This document shows positions 10,950 through 22,689 of a stretch of DNA of 64,000 bases, piece by piece. The notes beneath the pieces are model-generated. The model did no database searches. It was not told where the DNA came from and was given only the letters and a program-made list of their open reading frames with translations. The first letter of the stretch is position 1, and each line of letters opens with the position of its first letter. The position numbers were made by a program, and so were the translations under genes. Source of the stretch: Termitomyces sp. T153. Lineage: Eukaryota; Basidiomycota; Agaricomycetes; Agaricales; Lyophyllaceae. The stretch lies in the NCBI GenBank assembly GCA_018296165.2, contig JACKQL020000012.1, positions 372,001-436,000 of the forward strand, written 5' to 3'.

Positions 10950-12350
10950 GGCTCCTAACCTTCAGAGGATACATTTATGTGCCTAACATTCCAGAACTTC
11001 ACTGCCACATTGTAGAACAACATCATGACTCTCAGGTAGCCAGACATCCTGGAAGGTGGAAGATGCTGGAGCTGGTGTCCTGGAACTATTGGTGGCCATA
11101 GATCTCCTGATATGTAGACACCTACACTAGCACCTGTGATCTTTGTCTCCACACCAAGCCTCACTATCAAGCACCCATGGGCCACTTCCACCCACTACCT
11201 ATTCCAGCTGCTTGCTGGAGTGTTGTGTTAGTGGATTTCATTGTGGAACTCCCAGATGCTCATGGATACAATGCAGTGATAGTAGTTGTGGACCTCTATA
11301 GTAAATGAGCCCATTTCATCCCTACCCACACAATGTGCTCTGCCTTAGGAGCAGCTAGTCTATATTAAAAGAATGTCTGGAAGCTCCATGGTCTGTCAAA
11401 TGGGTATGTCTTTGACTGAGGCCCTCAGTTTGTAGCAGAGTTTACTTGGAAACTGTACCGCCTACTTGGAGTGAAGCTCCATACCACCACAGCTTATCAC
11501 CCTCAGTCAGATGGGCAGACAGAATGTGTTAATCAGGAACTGGAACAGTATCTCTGCCTTTTCTGTAATGAGAGGCAGGATGATTGGGATGAGCTCCTGC
11601 CAGATGCTGAGTTCCAGTACAACAACCATGTTCACTCTTCCATGCAGATGACTCCATTCTTTCTAGATACTGGCAGGCACCCCCACATGGAATTTGAACT
11701 TCAGGCACACCCCTCTGAGAATGACTCTATAAATGAGTTTGTGGACAGGATGAAGAGGGCACAGGAGGCAAAGGCTGTGTGGGTAAAGGCCAAGGATGAC
11801 ATGGCATGCTACTATGACCATTGCTGGACACCAGCCCCAGTTTACAAGCCAGCAAACCATGTGTACTTGGATAGCTCAGATATTAAGACAACAAGGCCAT
11901 CTCAAAAACTGTCACATCATCATCTTGGCCCCTTTATGGTGGAGAAGAAGGTGGTGCCCTTAGCATACCAACTTAAACTCCCAGCATGCCTATGCCAATT
12001 ATACCCAGTCCTCAATGTTGTTAAACTATTCCCAGCTCCAGAGGATCCAATCCCTGGCCACTGCCTTAAGCCACCCCCCCCACTAGTTCTGGTTGACAAT
12101 GAGGAGGAGTATAAAGTGGAGGAAATTTTGGATAGCAGAATATTCTGAGAGAAGTTGCAGTTCAAGGTGAAATGGAAGGGATATGGCATTGAGGACATCT
12201 CTTAGAAACTGCAGGCTAATGTATGTGCACCAACCCGGGTCCAGGACTTCTACCATAGGCATTCCAATGCCCCTAAAGCCATTCAGAGCATCTATCCTGT
12301 CTCAACAGCTGATCAGGCAATTCAGGACTTCTTCTACTCAGTGCATTGAG
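10950..12350 (+). pseudogene. Integrase and chromodomain of E
   Basis: The zinc-binding part and first two catalytic Asp blocks are in stop-broken sequence to 11460. From 11471 a 225-codon open frame carries [20 protein letters not shown] with the catalytic Glu, the SH3-like linker HHHLGPFMVEKKV, and the chromodomain start EEEYKVEEILDSRIF, then a TGA before EKLQFKVKWKGYG. The protein is close to the element B homologue in this region. Confidence 0.82.
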
Positions 12351-12375
12351 ATGCCACATGCTAGAGAGGGGGTGA

Positions 12376-12778
12376 TGTCAGAACACTGCCAATGCACATG
12401 CTTGGCTTGGTCATGTGTTTGGTCACATGATCAGTTGCCATGTGCATTCTGCACAGAACCCACATGGCAAGGTATGCACATGTTTGGCAAGGTCATGTGA
12501 ATGCACATGTTTGATTATATGTTTGGTCACATGATCAGTTGCCTTATGCATTCTGCACAGAACCCACATGGCAAGGTATGCACATGTTTGGCAAAGTCAT
12601 GTGACCAGAGTAATTGTTCCAAACCCTGGCATTGGAGATCTTCAAACTTGTTCTCTTTGGATCTCTCTCTGCCAGGTGTGTAGTCCTACTCATAGACATT
12701 GTACTGTGCTGAATAGACTTTGGATCTCTCTCTGCCAGTTGTGTGACTGAGGCACAGCCTCCAGAGGTTGCCCTTACA
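12376..12778 (+). repeat. 3' LTR of E with internal 104 bp duplication
   Basis: Begins TGTCAGAACACTGCC after a purine run and ends CCCTTACA. The U3-like part holds two head-to-tail copies (about 12391-12494 and 12495-12602) of a 104 bp unit rich in CACATG and CATGTG. The second half, with AACTTGTTCTCTTTGGATC and the TCTGCCAG repeats, matches LTR B, so the family shares R/U5 but not U3. Confidence 0.8.
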
Positions 12779-13043
12779 ACATCACACTGCCATAAACCAA
12801 ACAAAGGACTTTTGATCTCATATGTATACTCATACAATATATACAGGACCCTCAGTCATTGTTATACAGACTGAGGGTGAGCAACCATACAATACTGACA
12901 CCAAACTATTACTTACCATACTATAAATCGGACTACTAACTAGTCTGTATTATTAGGTACAGAACAGAGTTGTTGTTATACAGACTGAAGATCAGACTAC
13001 TAACTAGTCTGTATTACTAGATTCCTGAGCTTGGATTCCAACA
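12779..13043 (+). repeat. Partial 5' LTR of the copia element
   Basis: Matches the 3' LTR from its ACATCACACTGCCATAA position to the end ATTCCAACA. It carries the palindromic ACTAACTAGTCTGTATTA motif twice, like the 3' copy. The upstream 60 or so bases are replaced by gypsy E. Confidence 0.8.
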
Positions 13044-13185
13044 AGTTATGGGATATAGACTTGGACTGAACTTGTGGAAAATTTTGTGCTTGATGCCAGC
13101 ACATTACTTGACCTGGTTAATCAGATATTATTTTCAACTTATGTCATTTACATAGAGATCTCTTTGTTATCATTGTGCTGTATTA

Positions 13186-14402
13186 CTATTGTGCTTGATA
13201 CACATCATAACTACTAGTGTAGAAACTAAAGAACCTGAGACTCCTGCTATGCCACCTGGCACCACATTTACCTCTGAGCAGATTGCCAAAATGTGCAAGG
13301 TCAATAACTCCTTAAACCCTCTAGTATTACTAGTGGAGAAGGTGATGGCCAGCTGGACAGGTCACATCCTTGACAAGGATGATGGCAAGTGAGTAGACTG
13401 GTTGTCCAGTATGACCCTTGAGCTTTCTATGGTGCAACTTTGGGAATATGTATTCAATGCTCCCAATGCACCACACTTTACTTACAAACCTCACACAAGC
13501 CATGCCTGGATGAGCAACAATCAATTAGCTTGTTTGTTCATCAATGGGCAATCTCTTCATTGGAGCAGAAACTATGTGCAGACAAATGGGATCCTGTAGT
13601 CCTATGAGCATATCTGAGGAACAGACATGGTGGTGCTGTACCAGTCCAACAGGTGTGCCTGCTTCAGGAGGCTCTCACAACAAAGTGCTCCACATCCAAG
13701 TCCCTTACAAAGATGGCCAACAGTATCATTGAGAAGATTGAGCATGCTTTTGATGCTAGAGAGGTTACAAAAGAGCTTCTTCAACAATTACTATACTTTC
13801 AGCTTTATCTGACAAATCTCATGCTCACATCCACTCTATCATATCCTAAGATCTCACTACAGCTGGTGACATGAGGGTTTACCAACCCACTCAGATTTGG
13901 AGGTTCCTCAAGGAGGAACAAATGCTCATTGACACAGACAAGACAGTTCTCATGGATGTGGTCTTGGCAGCTGCATCAATGTCAGAGTCTTCCCAGTACA
14001 CAAGACTCACCTGCAAGGGATGTTAGTCAAAGGGTAGGATCACATTCACAGGACACACTCTGCAGTGGTGCATCCTGGAGGGTGGGGGTATGGCAGGGAA
14101 AACCATTGAGGAGTCCAGGATGGCACATTTGGCATACTACAAGGCAAAAGACAAGGACCAGAAGAAGATAAATTCAAAAGTTATGATTACACCTTCAGGC
14201 AGCTTGGCATTTACTCTGGAGGGGAATCCAGACTTTATTACAGCATACATGGCAGGCCAAGAGGAAGAGAATCCCCCAGCAGTGAAGGCAGAATTCATGG
14301 GTCTGGCTTCTAATGGACTCCCTATTGCTGGATCAATTGAGGAAGTTGAGGCATTAGAGTTTGACACCTTGATTGTGCTTGAGGAGGAGCCAGAAGCCTG
14401 AG
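13186..14402 (+). pseudogene. Copia Gag remnant
   Basis: Broken frames include a start-like MPPGTTFTSEQIAKMCK (from about 13240) with stops at about 13390 and 13600, and a 103-codon open piece at 14090-14401 ending in an acidic stretch (EEVEALEFDTLIVLEEEPEA). The position directly before the protease supports Gag. I see no complete zinc knuckle. Function in a virus-like particle is inferred from position only. Confidence 0.6.
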
Positions 14403-14459
14403 TCCATTGGGTTGAACATACCAAGCAAAATCAAGTCAATGAATCAGCCCTGTCAACCG

Positions 14460-15160
14460 CCATGATTCCTCTAGAAATCTTACCATTCTACCTTGACTCA
14501 GGAGCAACAGTCCACATTTTGCCAGATCCCTCCAACTTCACATCCTTAATCCCAATTTCTGAATGCCCAATTTGTGCTGTTGGAGGATTGTCAATTGCTG
14601 CCACAGGCACTGGAAAGATTCAACTCCATGTCAAGGATGGATCCTTTCTTGAACTAGATCATGCACTAATTGTCCCAGAATCTACTGTATAGCAAGTTCA
14701 ATGGTGATGAACATAAAGCATGGTACAAGGCAAAAGGAATTATACTTGAGGTTAGAGCACCCCATACTTCTGTTCACATAGGACAAGTTGAACAAATGCA
14801 TTGCACACTGATGGGGAAAGTGAGGTCAATGCAAATTGCTGCAAAATGTCCTCCATTTCTGTGGAATGAATTCTACTTGACAGCAACTCACCTCCATGGA
14901 AAACAAAAACATCTGCTGTTAACAATGTGACTCCCAATAAACTGTGGTATGGAAAAAGACCTGATTATTCCCACATCCAAGAAATAGGATGCAGAGTTTT
15001 CATGTTGATTCTCCAAAACATAACCCAAAAGTCTACAAGCAGTTGACTAAATGCATGCTGGTGTGATACAACCCAAATTCTAAGGCATATTAATGTTATG
15101 AAAGGTCAACAAAAAGGGTGTATAGCTCATACCATGTCAGATTCATCAAAAGTCATGATG
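14460..15160 (+). pseudogene. Copia protease and deleted integrase
   Basis: The protease active site is intact in FYLDSGATVHIL (about 14489-14524), followed by LELDHALIVPEST. Immediately after (about 14692) the frame jumps to the C-terminal part of integrase (HTSVHIGQVEQMHCTLMGK, NEFYLTATHLHGK), so the zinc finger and most of the catalytic core are deleted. Many stops follow to 15160. Confidence 0.72.
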
Positions 15161-15729
15161 AACAACCTTGAACACTCCCTTCTCCAGCACCTACAGCAAC
15201 AGATGTGGAGACCAATTTTCCCACTATAAGCAAAATAGAGACAAGCATTGACCCAGCCAATAGCAAGGCATGTTGACAAGGACAAACACATCCACATACC
15301 AGACACAGCCAACCAAAATCAGGAGATAAATCAAGAGAACAGACCTGATAATGATGCATCACAAACACTCAACCCTGCCACAATCCACCCAGCACCCATC
15401 CTTGTCAACAAACCAATCCAACCACAACAATCTAGTCATGCCCATGTTCCCACTGAGAAAGTCAACACTGAAAACCAATCTGAGACCTGCCTAGAGAAGG
15501 TCATGAGGGAATCCAAAGAGTCTGCTGAACAAGTCAAGGAAACATGAGCTGAAAGATGGAAGGCTCTGAAAGAGATGGGATGTGCAATCCCAGAGGTGGA
15601 AGCTGAAGTTGAAGTGAGTCCCAAGGAATGAGATTACATCATGTCAGCACTTAACGCAATTACAGACCTTGCACCCAATTTGGAATCAAATACTGACCCA
15701 GATGCTCCAAAAACATTAGCCAAAACTTG

Positions 15730-16860
15730 AAAATCCATTGACTGGCCACTGTGGGAGAAGTTGTACCATGCCAAACTCAATTCATTGAAAGAAATGGGCA
15801 TGTGGGAGTTGGTACCACATGAGAAGGTGCCAGTGGGACAGAACATCTTTAATGGTCAACCTATTTTCACTACCAAATGCAATGAACATGGCAAAATCAC
15901 CAGATTGAAGACAAGACACATTCTACAAGGGTTTTCAATGATACAGGGTGGAGACTATGATAAGACTACCTCACCTACAGCACATGCAGAATCTTGGCAG
16001 ATTTTAATTCATCTTGCAGTCATGTTGGGGTGGGACACAATGCAAGTTGACATCAAAACAGCTTTTCTAAATGGAATTTTACCAGAGGAGGAGCAGATTT
16101 CTATAGAGCAACTGAAGGGATTTGAGGAGAAGGGAAAGGAAGGATGGGTATGTAAGATGATGAGGGCAATTTATGGTATGAAGCAGGCAGGAAGGATATG
16201 GAATAAGACTTCAGACAAAGTGATGTGGAAACTGGGATTCATTCAATTCAAGTGCAAAGCATGCATATATTACCAGAAAACTGACAGGGGGGGCCATCAT
16301 AGTGGGCATCCATATTGACAACTTCTTATCCATTGTGAGCATGAAGTTGGCAAATGACAAGTTCAAGGATGAGTTGAAGAAAAATTGGACAATCTCTGAT
16401 CTTGGTACCCCCAAACATATTGTTGGCATGGCCATGGAATGTTATCATGCAAACAAATGAGTCTACCTTTTGCAGATGGCCCTGATTGACAAGATGATAT
16501 CACAGTTTGGTCAGTCAGATGGATTCCTACTCTCAATACCAATGAATCCTAGTTTGAAGAGTACATGGCAGCATTAAAAACAGTGCAGGAGGGTATTTGG
16601 TTGTGGATGATGATGGAAGCGCTGGGGTACCTGGCAGAAGAAGCAAAAACAATCCTTTGTGACAATAATTCAGCAATCAATCTATCTAAAGACCCACTCC
16701 TTCATGCATGCATAAAACATGTCAATATAAAATACTATTTCTTACATGAATGGGTTGCCTCTATAGAAATTGCTTTGCATGATATCAATACAAGAATAAC
16801 ATGGCTGACATCTTCACAAAGGCATTGCCAGCTGCAAAGTTCATGAGACTACAGGACATT
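15730..16860 (+). pseudogene. Copia reverse transcriptase and RNase H
   Basis: The 185-codon RT piece (15761-16318) has copia hallmarks: MWELVPHEKVPVGQN, KARHILQGF-like KTRHILQGFSMIQGGDYD, the QVDIKTAFLNGIL block with a catalytic Asp, and YGMKQAGRIW. The usual YVDD-type box is lost to a frameshift near 16310. RNase H follows at 16565-16846 with LCDNNSAINLSKDPLLHA and KHVNIKYYFLHEWV. Stops and frameshifts inactivate it. Confidence 0.82.
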
Positions 16861-16921
16861 ATGGGACTGCAATGATGTGAGATTCCAAACAAGGAGGAGC
16901 TACACTTACAGTGAAGAGGAG

Positions 16922-17247
16922 TGTTGAGTCCATGTTGGGGATGAGAGCAGAACACTGTAAGTGTACCTAATCTTCACATGACATCACACTGCCATAACCA
17001 GAACCAAGAACTTTTGATCTCATATATATATACTCATACAATACATACAGGACCCTCAGTTGTTGTTACACAGACTGAGGGTGAGCAACCATACAATACT
17101 GACACCAAACTATTACTTATCATACCACAGATCAGACTACTAACTAGTCTGTATTACTAGGTACAGAACAGAGTTTTTGTTATACAGACTAAGGATCAGA
17201 CTACTAACTAGTCTGTATTACTAGATTCCTGAGCTCAGATTCCAACA
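16922..17247 (+). repeat. Copia 3' LTR (326 bp)
   Basis: Starts TGTTGAGTCC after a short purine run (16913-16921) and ends TTCCAACA, giving TGTTG..CAACA ends. It contains a TATATATA stretch at about 17021-17030 and repeated TAACTAGTCTGTATTA motifs. It aligns with 12779-13043. Confidence 0.82.
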
Positions 17248-18037
17248 TTGGTGTTGAACATTTGGTAAACCTTCAGAGAGGATGGTCATGAAAAGAACAT
17301 CCATTAATGTTACTATTAAAGTAGGAGGTAAGTGCCAGCATCATGAGTCAGCATTAGTAGTCACATGGTTCACTGGGGAAAAAAGCCTGTTTGAGGCCAT
17401 TGTGCCTGTTTACAATCATGGGTAGACTTTGAGGACTATTTGAATTCACAAATGATTAATGAATTTCATGCTTCTTCCCTGCTCTCCTAACATGTTAGAT
17501 AACCATAATAAATTCATTGCTATGGTGGGTGTGAGGTTCCTGTACTCTAAAGCATGATATCATCTGTAGGCCAGGGTTTGATACCCCCAACATCAGGATG
17601 AGACAGAATGTGAAAACAAAGCAAAAATAGGACATCATAAAAAACATAATAACAAGTATGAAAATAAACAATCAAGATAGAATGAGAGATGTAACCTAAG
17701 TATGCATAATATTTTGAAGAGCAAGGTGAATCAACTGATATGGAAGATGTAATTGTTAAAAGTATGTGAAAGATGTGATCCTTGAAAGCTAGACATGTCA
17801 AACCTAGTTATGCACTTAGGATCTCAACAGTTTAACAATAATTGTCAATCATCATGCCATGTCATGCATCAAAATGCAACCTTTGGTCTGCCTCCAAAGG
17901 GCATCATTCAGTACTTGTTTCCTGCACTCCATAGCATGTTAGATAACCATAATAAATTGATCACTATTGTCTACACATGATGTCTTATGGTGAGTGTGAG
18001 GTTCTTATACCTTTAAAGCATGGTGAGCCTGAGGTTG
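17248..18037 (+). other. Gene-free spacer with a dispersed direct repeat
   Basis: No convincing ORF. A direct repeat starting ATGTTAGATAACCATAATAA occurs at about 17491-17555 and again at about 17938-18022 (with an insertion), each followed by GGTGNGTGTGAGGTTC. Element B inserted at the edge of the second copy. The origin is unknown; it may be an old element. Confidence 0.5.
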
Positions 18038-18593
18038 TGTCAGGGGATGTCCCAGTCCCCCTTTGCTCTGTTCTCCCTCCTTATGGTTTTCCTTTATTCT
18101 CCTCTCACTTCCCTGTCTGCTGGCTCCAGTTCTAACCATCAGGCTGCTCCAGTTCTCTGTCCACAATTCCAACAAGTGTTGCCCCTTCCACATGGCCTCT
18201 TATCATACCCTGGGATTGTTTCATGCATTCTGGGCCTACCACTCATTGTAGGCCTCCCATCCTTAGACCACAGGTACTTCTGACCAAGGGCTATCCTTTG
18301 GTCATACTGGTATGTAGTCATGTGCAGATAGTCCAGAGAATGAGGCAATTTACAATGGATTTCCACTTTTGATTGGACTCCAGATTTGGTCGTTGTTGGG
18401 TGTTGTTTTCAGAAGCTCTAGAGTAAATTTTCCAAACACTGGCATTGGGGATCCTTAGACTTGTTCTCTTTGGATCTCCCTCTACCAGGTGAGTAGCTAG
18501 AACTCTAGAACTTCTTATAGATACTGAATAAACTTTGGATCTCCCTCTGCCAGTTGTGTGATTGAGCCACAGCCTCCAGAGGTCGCCCTTACA
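18038..18593 (+). repeat. 5' LTR of B
   Basis: TGTCAGGGGATG..CTTACA. The motif AGACTTGTTCT (18457-18467) probably marks the RNA 5' end. The first roughly 340 bp differ from the 3' LTR at about 30 positions but the last roughly 210 bp at about five. Confidence 0.9.
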
Positions 18594-18602
18594 GCATACA
18601 GC

Positions 18603-18613
18603 AGAACAAGTCT
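18603..18613 (+). other. Self-priming primer-binding site of B
   Basis: AGAACAAGTCT, nine bases inside the 5' LTR, is the exact reverse complement of the LTR motif at 18457-18467. Relative to A2 and C, seven extra bases (GCATACA) separate it from the LTR edge. The layout fits Tf1-type self-priming rather than a tRNA primer. Confidence 0.75.
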
Positions 18614-18716
18614 CTAGATTCAGTCTAGAAGCCCCCTTTTCAGTTACTTGAGCTTCTACTTGGTTCCTCAAAAGGTCTCTCCTCCACCAGTGTTTTAGTG
18701 CCCCTGTGTACTTCCT

Positions 18717-20010
18717 ATGACCCAGCCAACCCCTCCAGCACCTCCCCCTGATACTTCAAGCCCCCAGTACAATGCCTGGAGTTGTTTGCTGTTCCTGGAA
18801 ACACAGGTTCAACTTACCCAAGCCTTCCTTACTTCTCACATGGCTGAACTCACTGGACTCCATCAAACTACTAAAGCAGTGTCTCTTTCTCTCCAAGCCC
18901 TTCTGGAACATCTTCCTCTTGCTCCTACTACACCTCCTATGCCCCCAGCAGATGCAGAACAGTTTGTGTCTGCACCTAGCTCAGGCTTCCTGGCTCCAGC
19001 TGCTGCAGAACAGTTTGCATCTACATCTAGCTTAGGCCTTTCAGCTTCCTATCCTAAACTCCCTCATCCTGCACTCCTTGATATAGATGATGGAGATTGT
19101 AAGGCTGGAGAACACTTCCTCCAGTCCTGTATCACCTATATCCAGCTGAGCGGCAAAGCCTTCACCTCAGACACCTCAAAAATTGCCTGGGTTCTCTCTT
19201 ACATAAAGGCTGGTTGAGCCTCAACCTATGCACTATGTATCTTTTGATGCCCAGGAGGAGTTGAGAGTTTCTCTGGCTGGATGGAGTTTGAGAAGAAGTT
19301 CCAAGTGGAGTTCTTCCCCCTTGACCCTGCCAAAACCACAGCTCTTTCCCTTTGAGACCAAACTCAGTGCAGCCAAGGAAAGTGTTCCTTGATGAGTACA
19401 TTGACTCCTTTTGTGCTTTAGTTGAACAGGCTGGATATCCAGATGGTCTTCAGCTCTGCCTCACCTTTTGGGAAGGACTCCACCCCTCTCTCATGGACCA
19501 TATTGATAACATGGTGGAGGGGCACCCAGATGACAAACATCTAGACACCTGGTACAAGGTGGCACACAAGCAGTAGCAGCTGATGAAACTCAAACGTGAG
19601 CTGCAATGCATGCAGCATCCTCCAGTTACCTTTCACTCTATTACAGCCCCTCGAGTGCATGTGAACCCTTCCATCCCCTTCTAGATCACTCCATTCTGTG
19701 CTCTTCCTGTTGCTCCTCCATTTCCTCTACCCAAGGGAGTTCCGATGGATGTTGATGCTCCTGCTAGTGGTCCTCCACCCCCTTGCTGTGTTGACACTGT
19801 GGAAAGGCTGGCCACTTTGCCTGTCATTGTCTTCAAGGGTTAGAAGTGCATTACCTGTCTTCATTGAAGCAAGAGGAGCTGCTTGCCCAACTCCTTGCAG
19901 CCCATGATGCAGCAGGAGCTTGCTCTTCTGATGCACTTACAACTGTTCCTCCCACTGAGGTTGTCAATGAGTTGGATGTCACATCCATGGAGCCTGAGGA
20001 GGATTTTTAA
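18717..20010 (+). pseudogene. Gag of B
   Basis: Starts at ATG 18717 with a proline-rich N-terminus (MTQPTPPAPPPDTSSP), open for 166 codons, then stops after YIKAG (CGA-to-TGA type). Shared Gag blocks follow: SCITYIQLSGKAF, GLQLCLTFWEGLHPSLMDHI. The zinc knuckle near 19790-19835 reads C*xHCGKAGHFACHC with one stop. The protein would bind and package element RNA. At least four stops or shifts are present. Confidence 0.82.
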
Positions 20011-20018
20011 AGAGGCAG

Positions 20019-20959
20019 ATGACCTGTATGCCCCTGTTGCCTAGCACTAATCATTTCACTCCTTTGTCCATAGAATCAAATATATCTGTTGCTGCTATTG
20101 ATACTATGCCCAAAATGATAAGCCCTCCCTCAGACATACAAAACCACCTCCAGCTAAAGTCTCAGCTGGGAATATGCCTCCTAGCCCACACCCCTGGATC
20201 CTTGCCTGGGAACATCATCTCCCCCATTGCTATACTGTCACTTCCACTCCTTCTGCCAACTCCTTGAAGCTATAGGTAGAAATCAGGATGACTGACACCC
20301 AACAGGTCTGGATCATTGTGGCCCTGCTTGACAGTGGAGCAATGGGCCTTTTTCTTGATGCAGACTATGTGCAACAACACCATCTCACTACATGCCCCCT
20401 CTCTTGTCCAATCCCTGTATACAATGTAGATGGCATGCTCAATGAAGCTGGCTCTATTTGCTCAGTAGTGGACCTGGCGCTTTGCTACCAGGACCACTTG
20501 GAACACACTGCTTTTGCTGTCACTAGTTTGGAGAAGCAAGACATGATCTTAGGGTTTACCTGGTTACATGAACATAACCCTGAAATTGATTGGACCAAGG
20601 GCAAGGTGAAGATGAGCAATTGTTCCCATTATTGTTTGACCTGTGCACAGGAGGCTTGGAAGGAGCACAGAGTAAAAGTCCATGAGTGTGCTGCCATGCA
20701 TGCTTGTCATGCAGGGCATCTCCCTTTTGCTGATCTTGACCTCCTGAATCCCCTCCCTCTAGCATTCCCTCATAGAGAGGCCCTCTACAAGGACGTCCAA
20801 GGTGTTGGGTGCAAACCTCAGGAGGAAGATGGATGTGAAGGGGACTTTGCCAGCACTCATAACCCAGAGTCTCCAGATGAGACCATTGAGGTAGGTGATA
20901 GGATCTATGCCATGACACTCTGCTCTCCCTCTACAATAGCAGAGATCATGGCTAGTTAG
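20019..20959 (+). pseudogene. Protease and linker of B
   Basis: A 223-codon frame from 20288 contains the catalytic motif in ALLDSGAMGLFLDADYV, PIPVYNVDGMLNEAGS and QDMILGFTWLHEHNPEIDW. Then comes a cysteine/histidine-containing linker (CPHCTC-like positions) leading to RT. The active-site Asp-Ser-Gly is intact. The upstream Gag-protease junction is broken by stops near 20080-20290. Confidence 0.82.
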
Positions 20960-20999
20960 ACAACCTCTCAGCAATTAGCTGAGGCAATTGCAGCAAATT

Positions 21000-22420
21000 C
21001 CCAGCCCAAACTCTCTTGCAGCATAGTTCCACATCATCTACATGACTTCAAGGATGTATTTTCCAAGGCATCATTTGATTCACTCCTGGAGCATAAGCAA
21101 TGGGACTATGCAATTGAGCTGATACCAGATGCCAAACCCTCCAGTTGCAAAGTCTATCCACTTGCACCCTGTGAGCAGGATGAACTGGATGCATTCCTGC
21201 AAGAGAACCTTAGCTCTGGCAGAATATGACCCTCTAAGTCTCCAATGGCCTCTCCTGTCTTTTTAATTAAGAGGAAGGATGGGTCTCTTTGTCTGGTTCA
21301 GGATTACCAAGTCCTGAATGTGATGACAGTAAAGAACCACTATCCCCTACCACTCATCTCAGAACTGGTCAACAACCTTTGAGGTGCATGATATTTCACT
21401 CAGTTGGATGTCTGCTGGGGCTACAACAATGTGCACATCAAGCAAGGAGATGAGTGGAAGGCAGCTTTCAGAACCAATCACAGACTCTTTGAACCTTTGG
21501 TAATGTTCTTTGGCCTCACAAACAGTCCAGCCACCTTCTAGACAATGATGAATGATATCTTCCATGATCTGATTGTAGAGGGTGTTGTTTGTGTATGTCT
21601 TGACAATATCCTTATCTATACCAAGACTCTAGAGGAACACTATCAGATCATATGCATTGTCTTGGAATGCCTCTGCCAACACCAGCTCTATCTTAAGCCT
21701 GAGAAGTGTGAGTTTGAGCAGACTAAAGTTGAGTACCTTGGTCTGATCATCTCTCATGGAACAGCAGAGATGGATTTGGTTAAAGTAGCAGGTGTAGTGG
21801 AGTGGCTGGAGCCAAAGAATAAGAAGGAAGTACAGGCCTTCCTAGGCTTTGTTAACTTCTACCAGAGGTTTATCCAAGATTTCTCTCACTATGCCCACTC
21901 TCCTTTTGACTTCACTGTCAAGGACATGGCATGGCAATGGAAGTCTGTGCAGCAAGTTGCCTTTGATGCCCTCAAGCAAGCAGTGATTTCTAAGCCAGTT
22001 CTTGTATTTTCTGACAATGACTCCCCTTCTGTGTTGAAGTGGATAGCTCCAACTTTGCCACAGGAGCTGTTCTTTCTCACCAGTCCAAGAGGGATGGCAA
22101 GTGGCATCCTGTAGCCTTCTACTCCAAGAGCCTTAATGCAGTAAAATGGAATTACGAGATCCATGACAAGGAGGTGCTTGCTATAATTTGGTCCTTTGAA
22201 GAATGGTGGCATTTTCTTGAGGGCACATAGCATAAGTTTGAAGTCTAAACAGATCACAAAAACCTAGAGTACTTCTGTATGGCAAAGAAGCTTAATTGAT
22301 GCCAAGCTCAATGGCCCTTGTATCTGGGTAACTTTGACTTCTTGCTGCACCACAAACCTGGACAGAGCATGGGTAAGGCAGATGCATTATCTAGGCAAGC
22401 TGATCATGGCACAGGGGCAG
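21000..22420 (+). pseudogene. RT and RNase H of B
   Basis: RT blocks run from 21100 (LIPDAKPSSCKVYPL) through [17 protein letters not shown]. The catalytic box at 21596-21607 is C-L-D-N instead of Y-L-D-D. The thumb and connection are open to 22114. RNase H (22039-22230) has SSNFATGAVLSHQSK and YEIHDKEVLAIIWSFEEWW; the catalytic Asp of SSDF is Asn. Two independent active-site losses make this copy inactive. Confidence 0.85.
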
Positions 22421-22689
22421 GTGATAATGACAACATCATCCTCCTCAAGCCAAAGCTCTTTGCCATTCATGCTCTAGAAGGGATTGTGGCCCAAGGGGGT
22501 GAGGCAAACATCCTCAAGGACATCCAGTGAGGGAATTGAGAGGGCGTGCAAGAGGATGCAGTGGCCCAGGCTGCTCAGGCCTTGCAAGCATGATGAGCCA
22601 GTGGGGTTAAGTCAGTACATGCCAATGAGTGGGGTCTCCAGGATGGGCTTCTGACCTTCAGAGGACACATTTATGTGCCCAACATTCCT

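Larger units (their letters stand above)
9805..12778 (+). mobile_element. Gypsy E, 3' half of a chromovirus
   Basis: Begins in mid-RT at the point where A2 inserted and continues through RNase H, integrase, chromodomain, polypurine tract (12363-12375) and 3' LTR (12376-12778). Pol is very close to element B, but the LTR is different. After the LTR comes ACATC, which also opens the copia LTR sequence at 12779, so E inserted into the copia 5' LTR. Everything upstream of RT is absent. Confidence 0.85.
12779..17247 (+). mobile_element. Ty1/copia element with truncated 5' LTR
   Basis: A 3' LTR at 16922-17247 and the matching 3' part of a 5' LTR at 12779-13043 flank about 3.9 kb with copia order: Gag, protease, integrase remnant, RT, RNase H. 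RT and RNase H follow integrase, which distinguishes copia from gypsy. All frames are interrupted and most of integrase is deleted. Gypsy E interrupts the 5' LTR at ACATC. Confidence 0.85.

Noticed and set aside
13044..13060. Copia primer-binding site
   Set aside because: The sequence after the 5' LTR (AGTTATGGGATATAG) resembles but does not clearly match an initiator-tRNA complement, so I do not call it.
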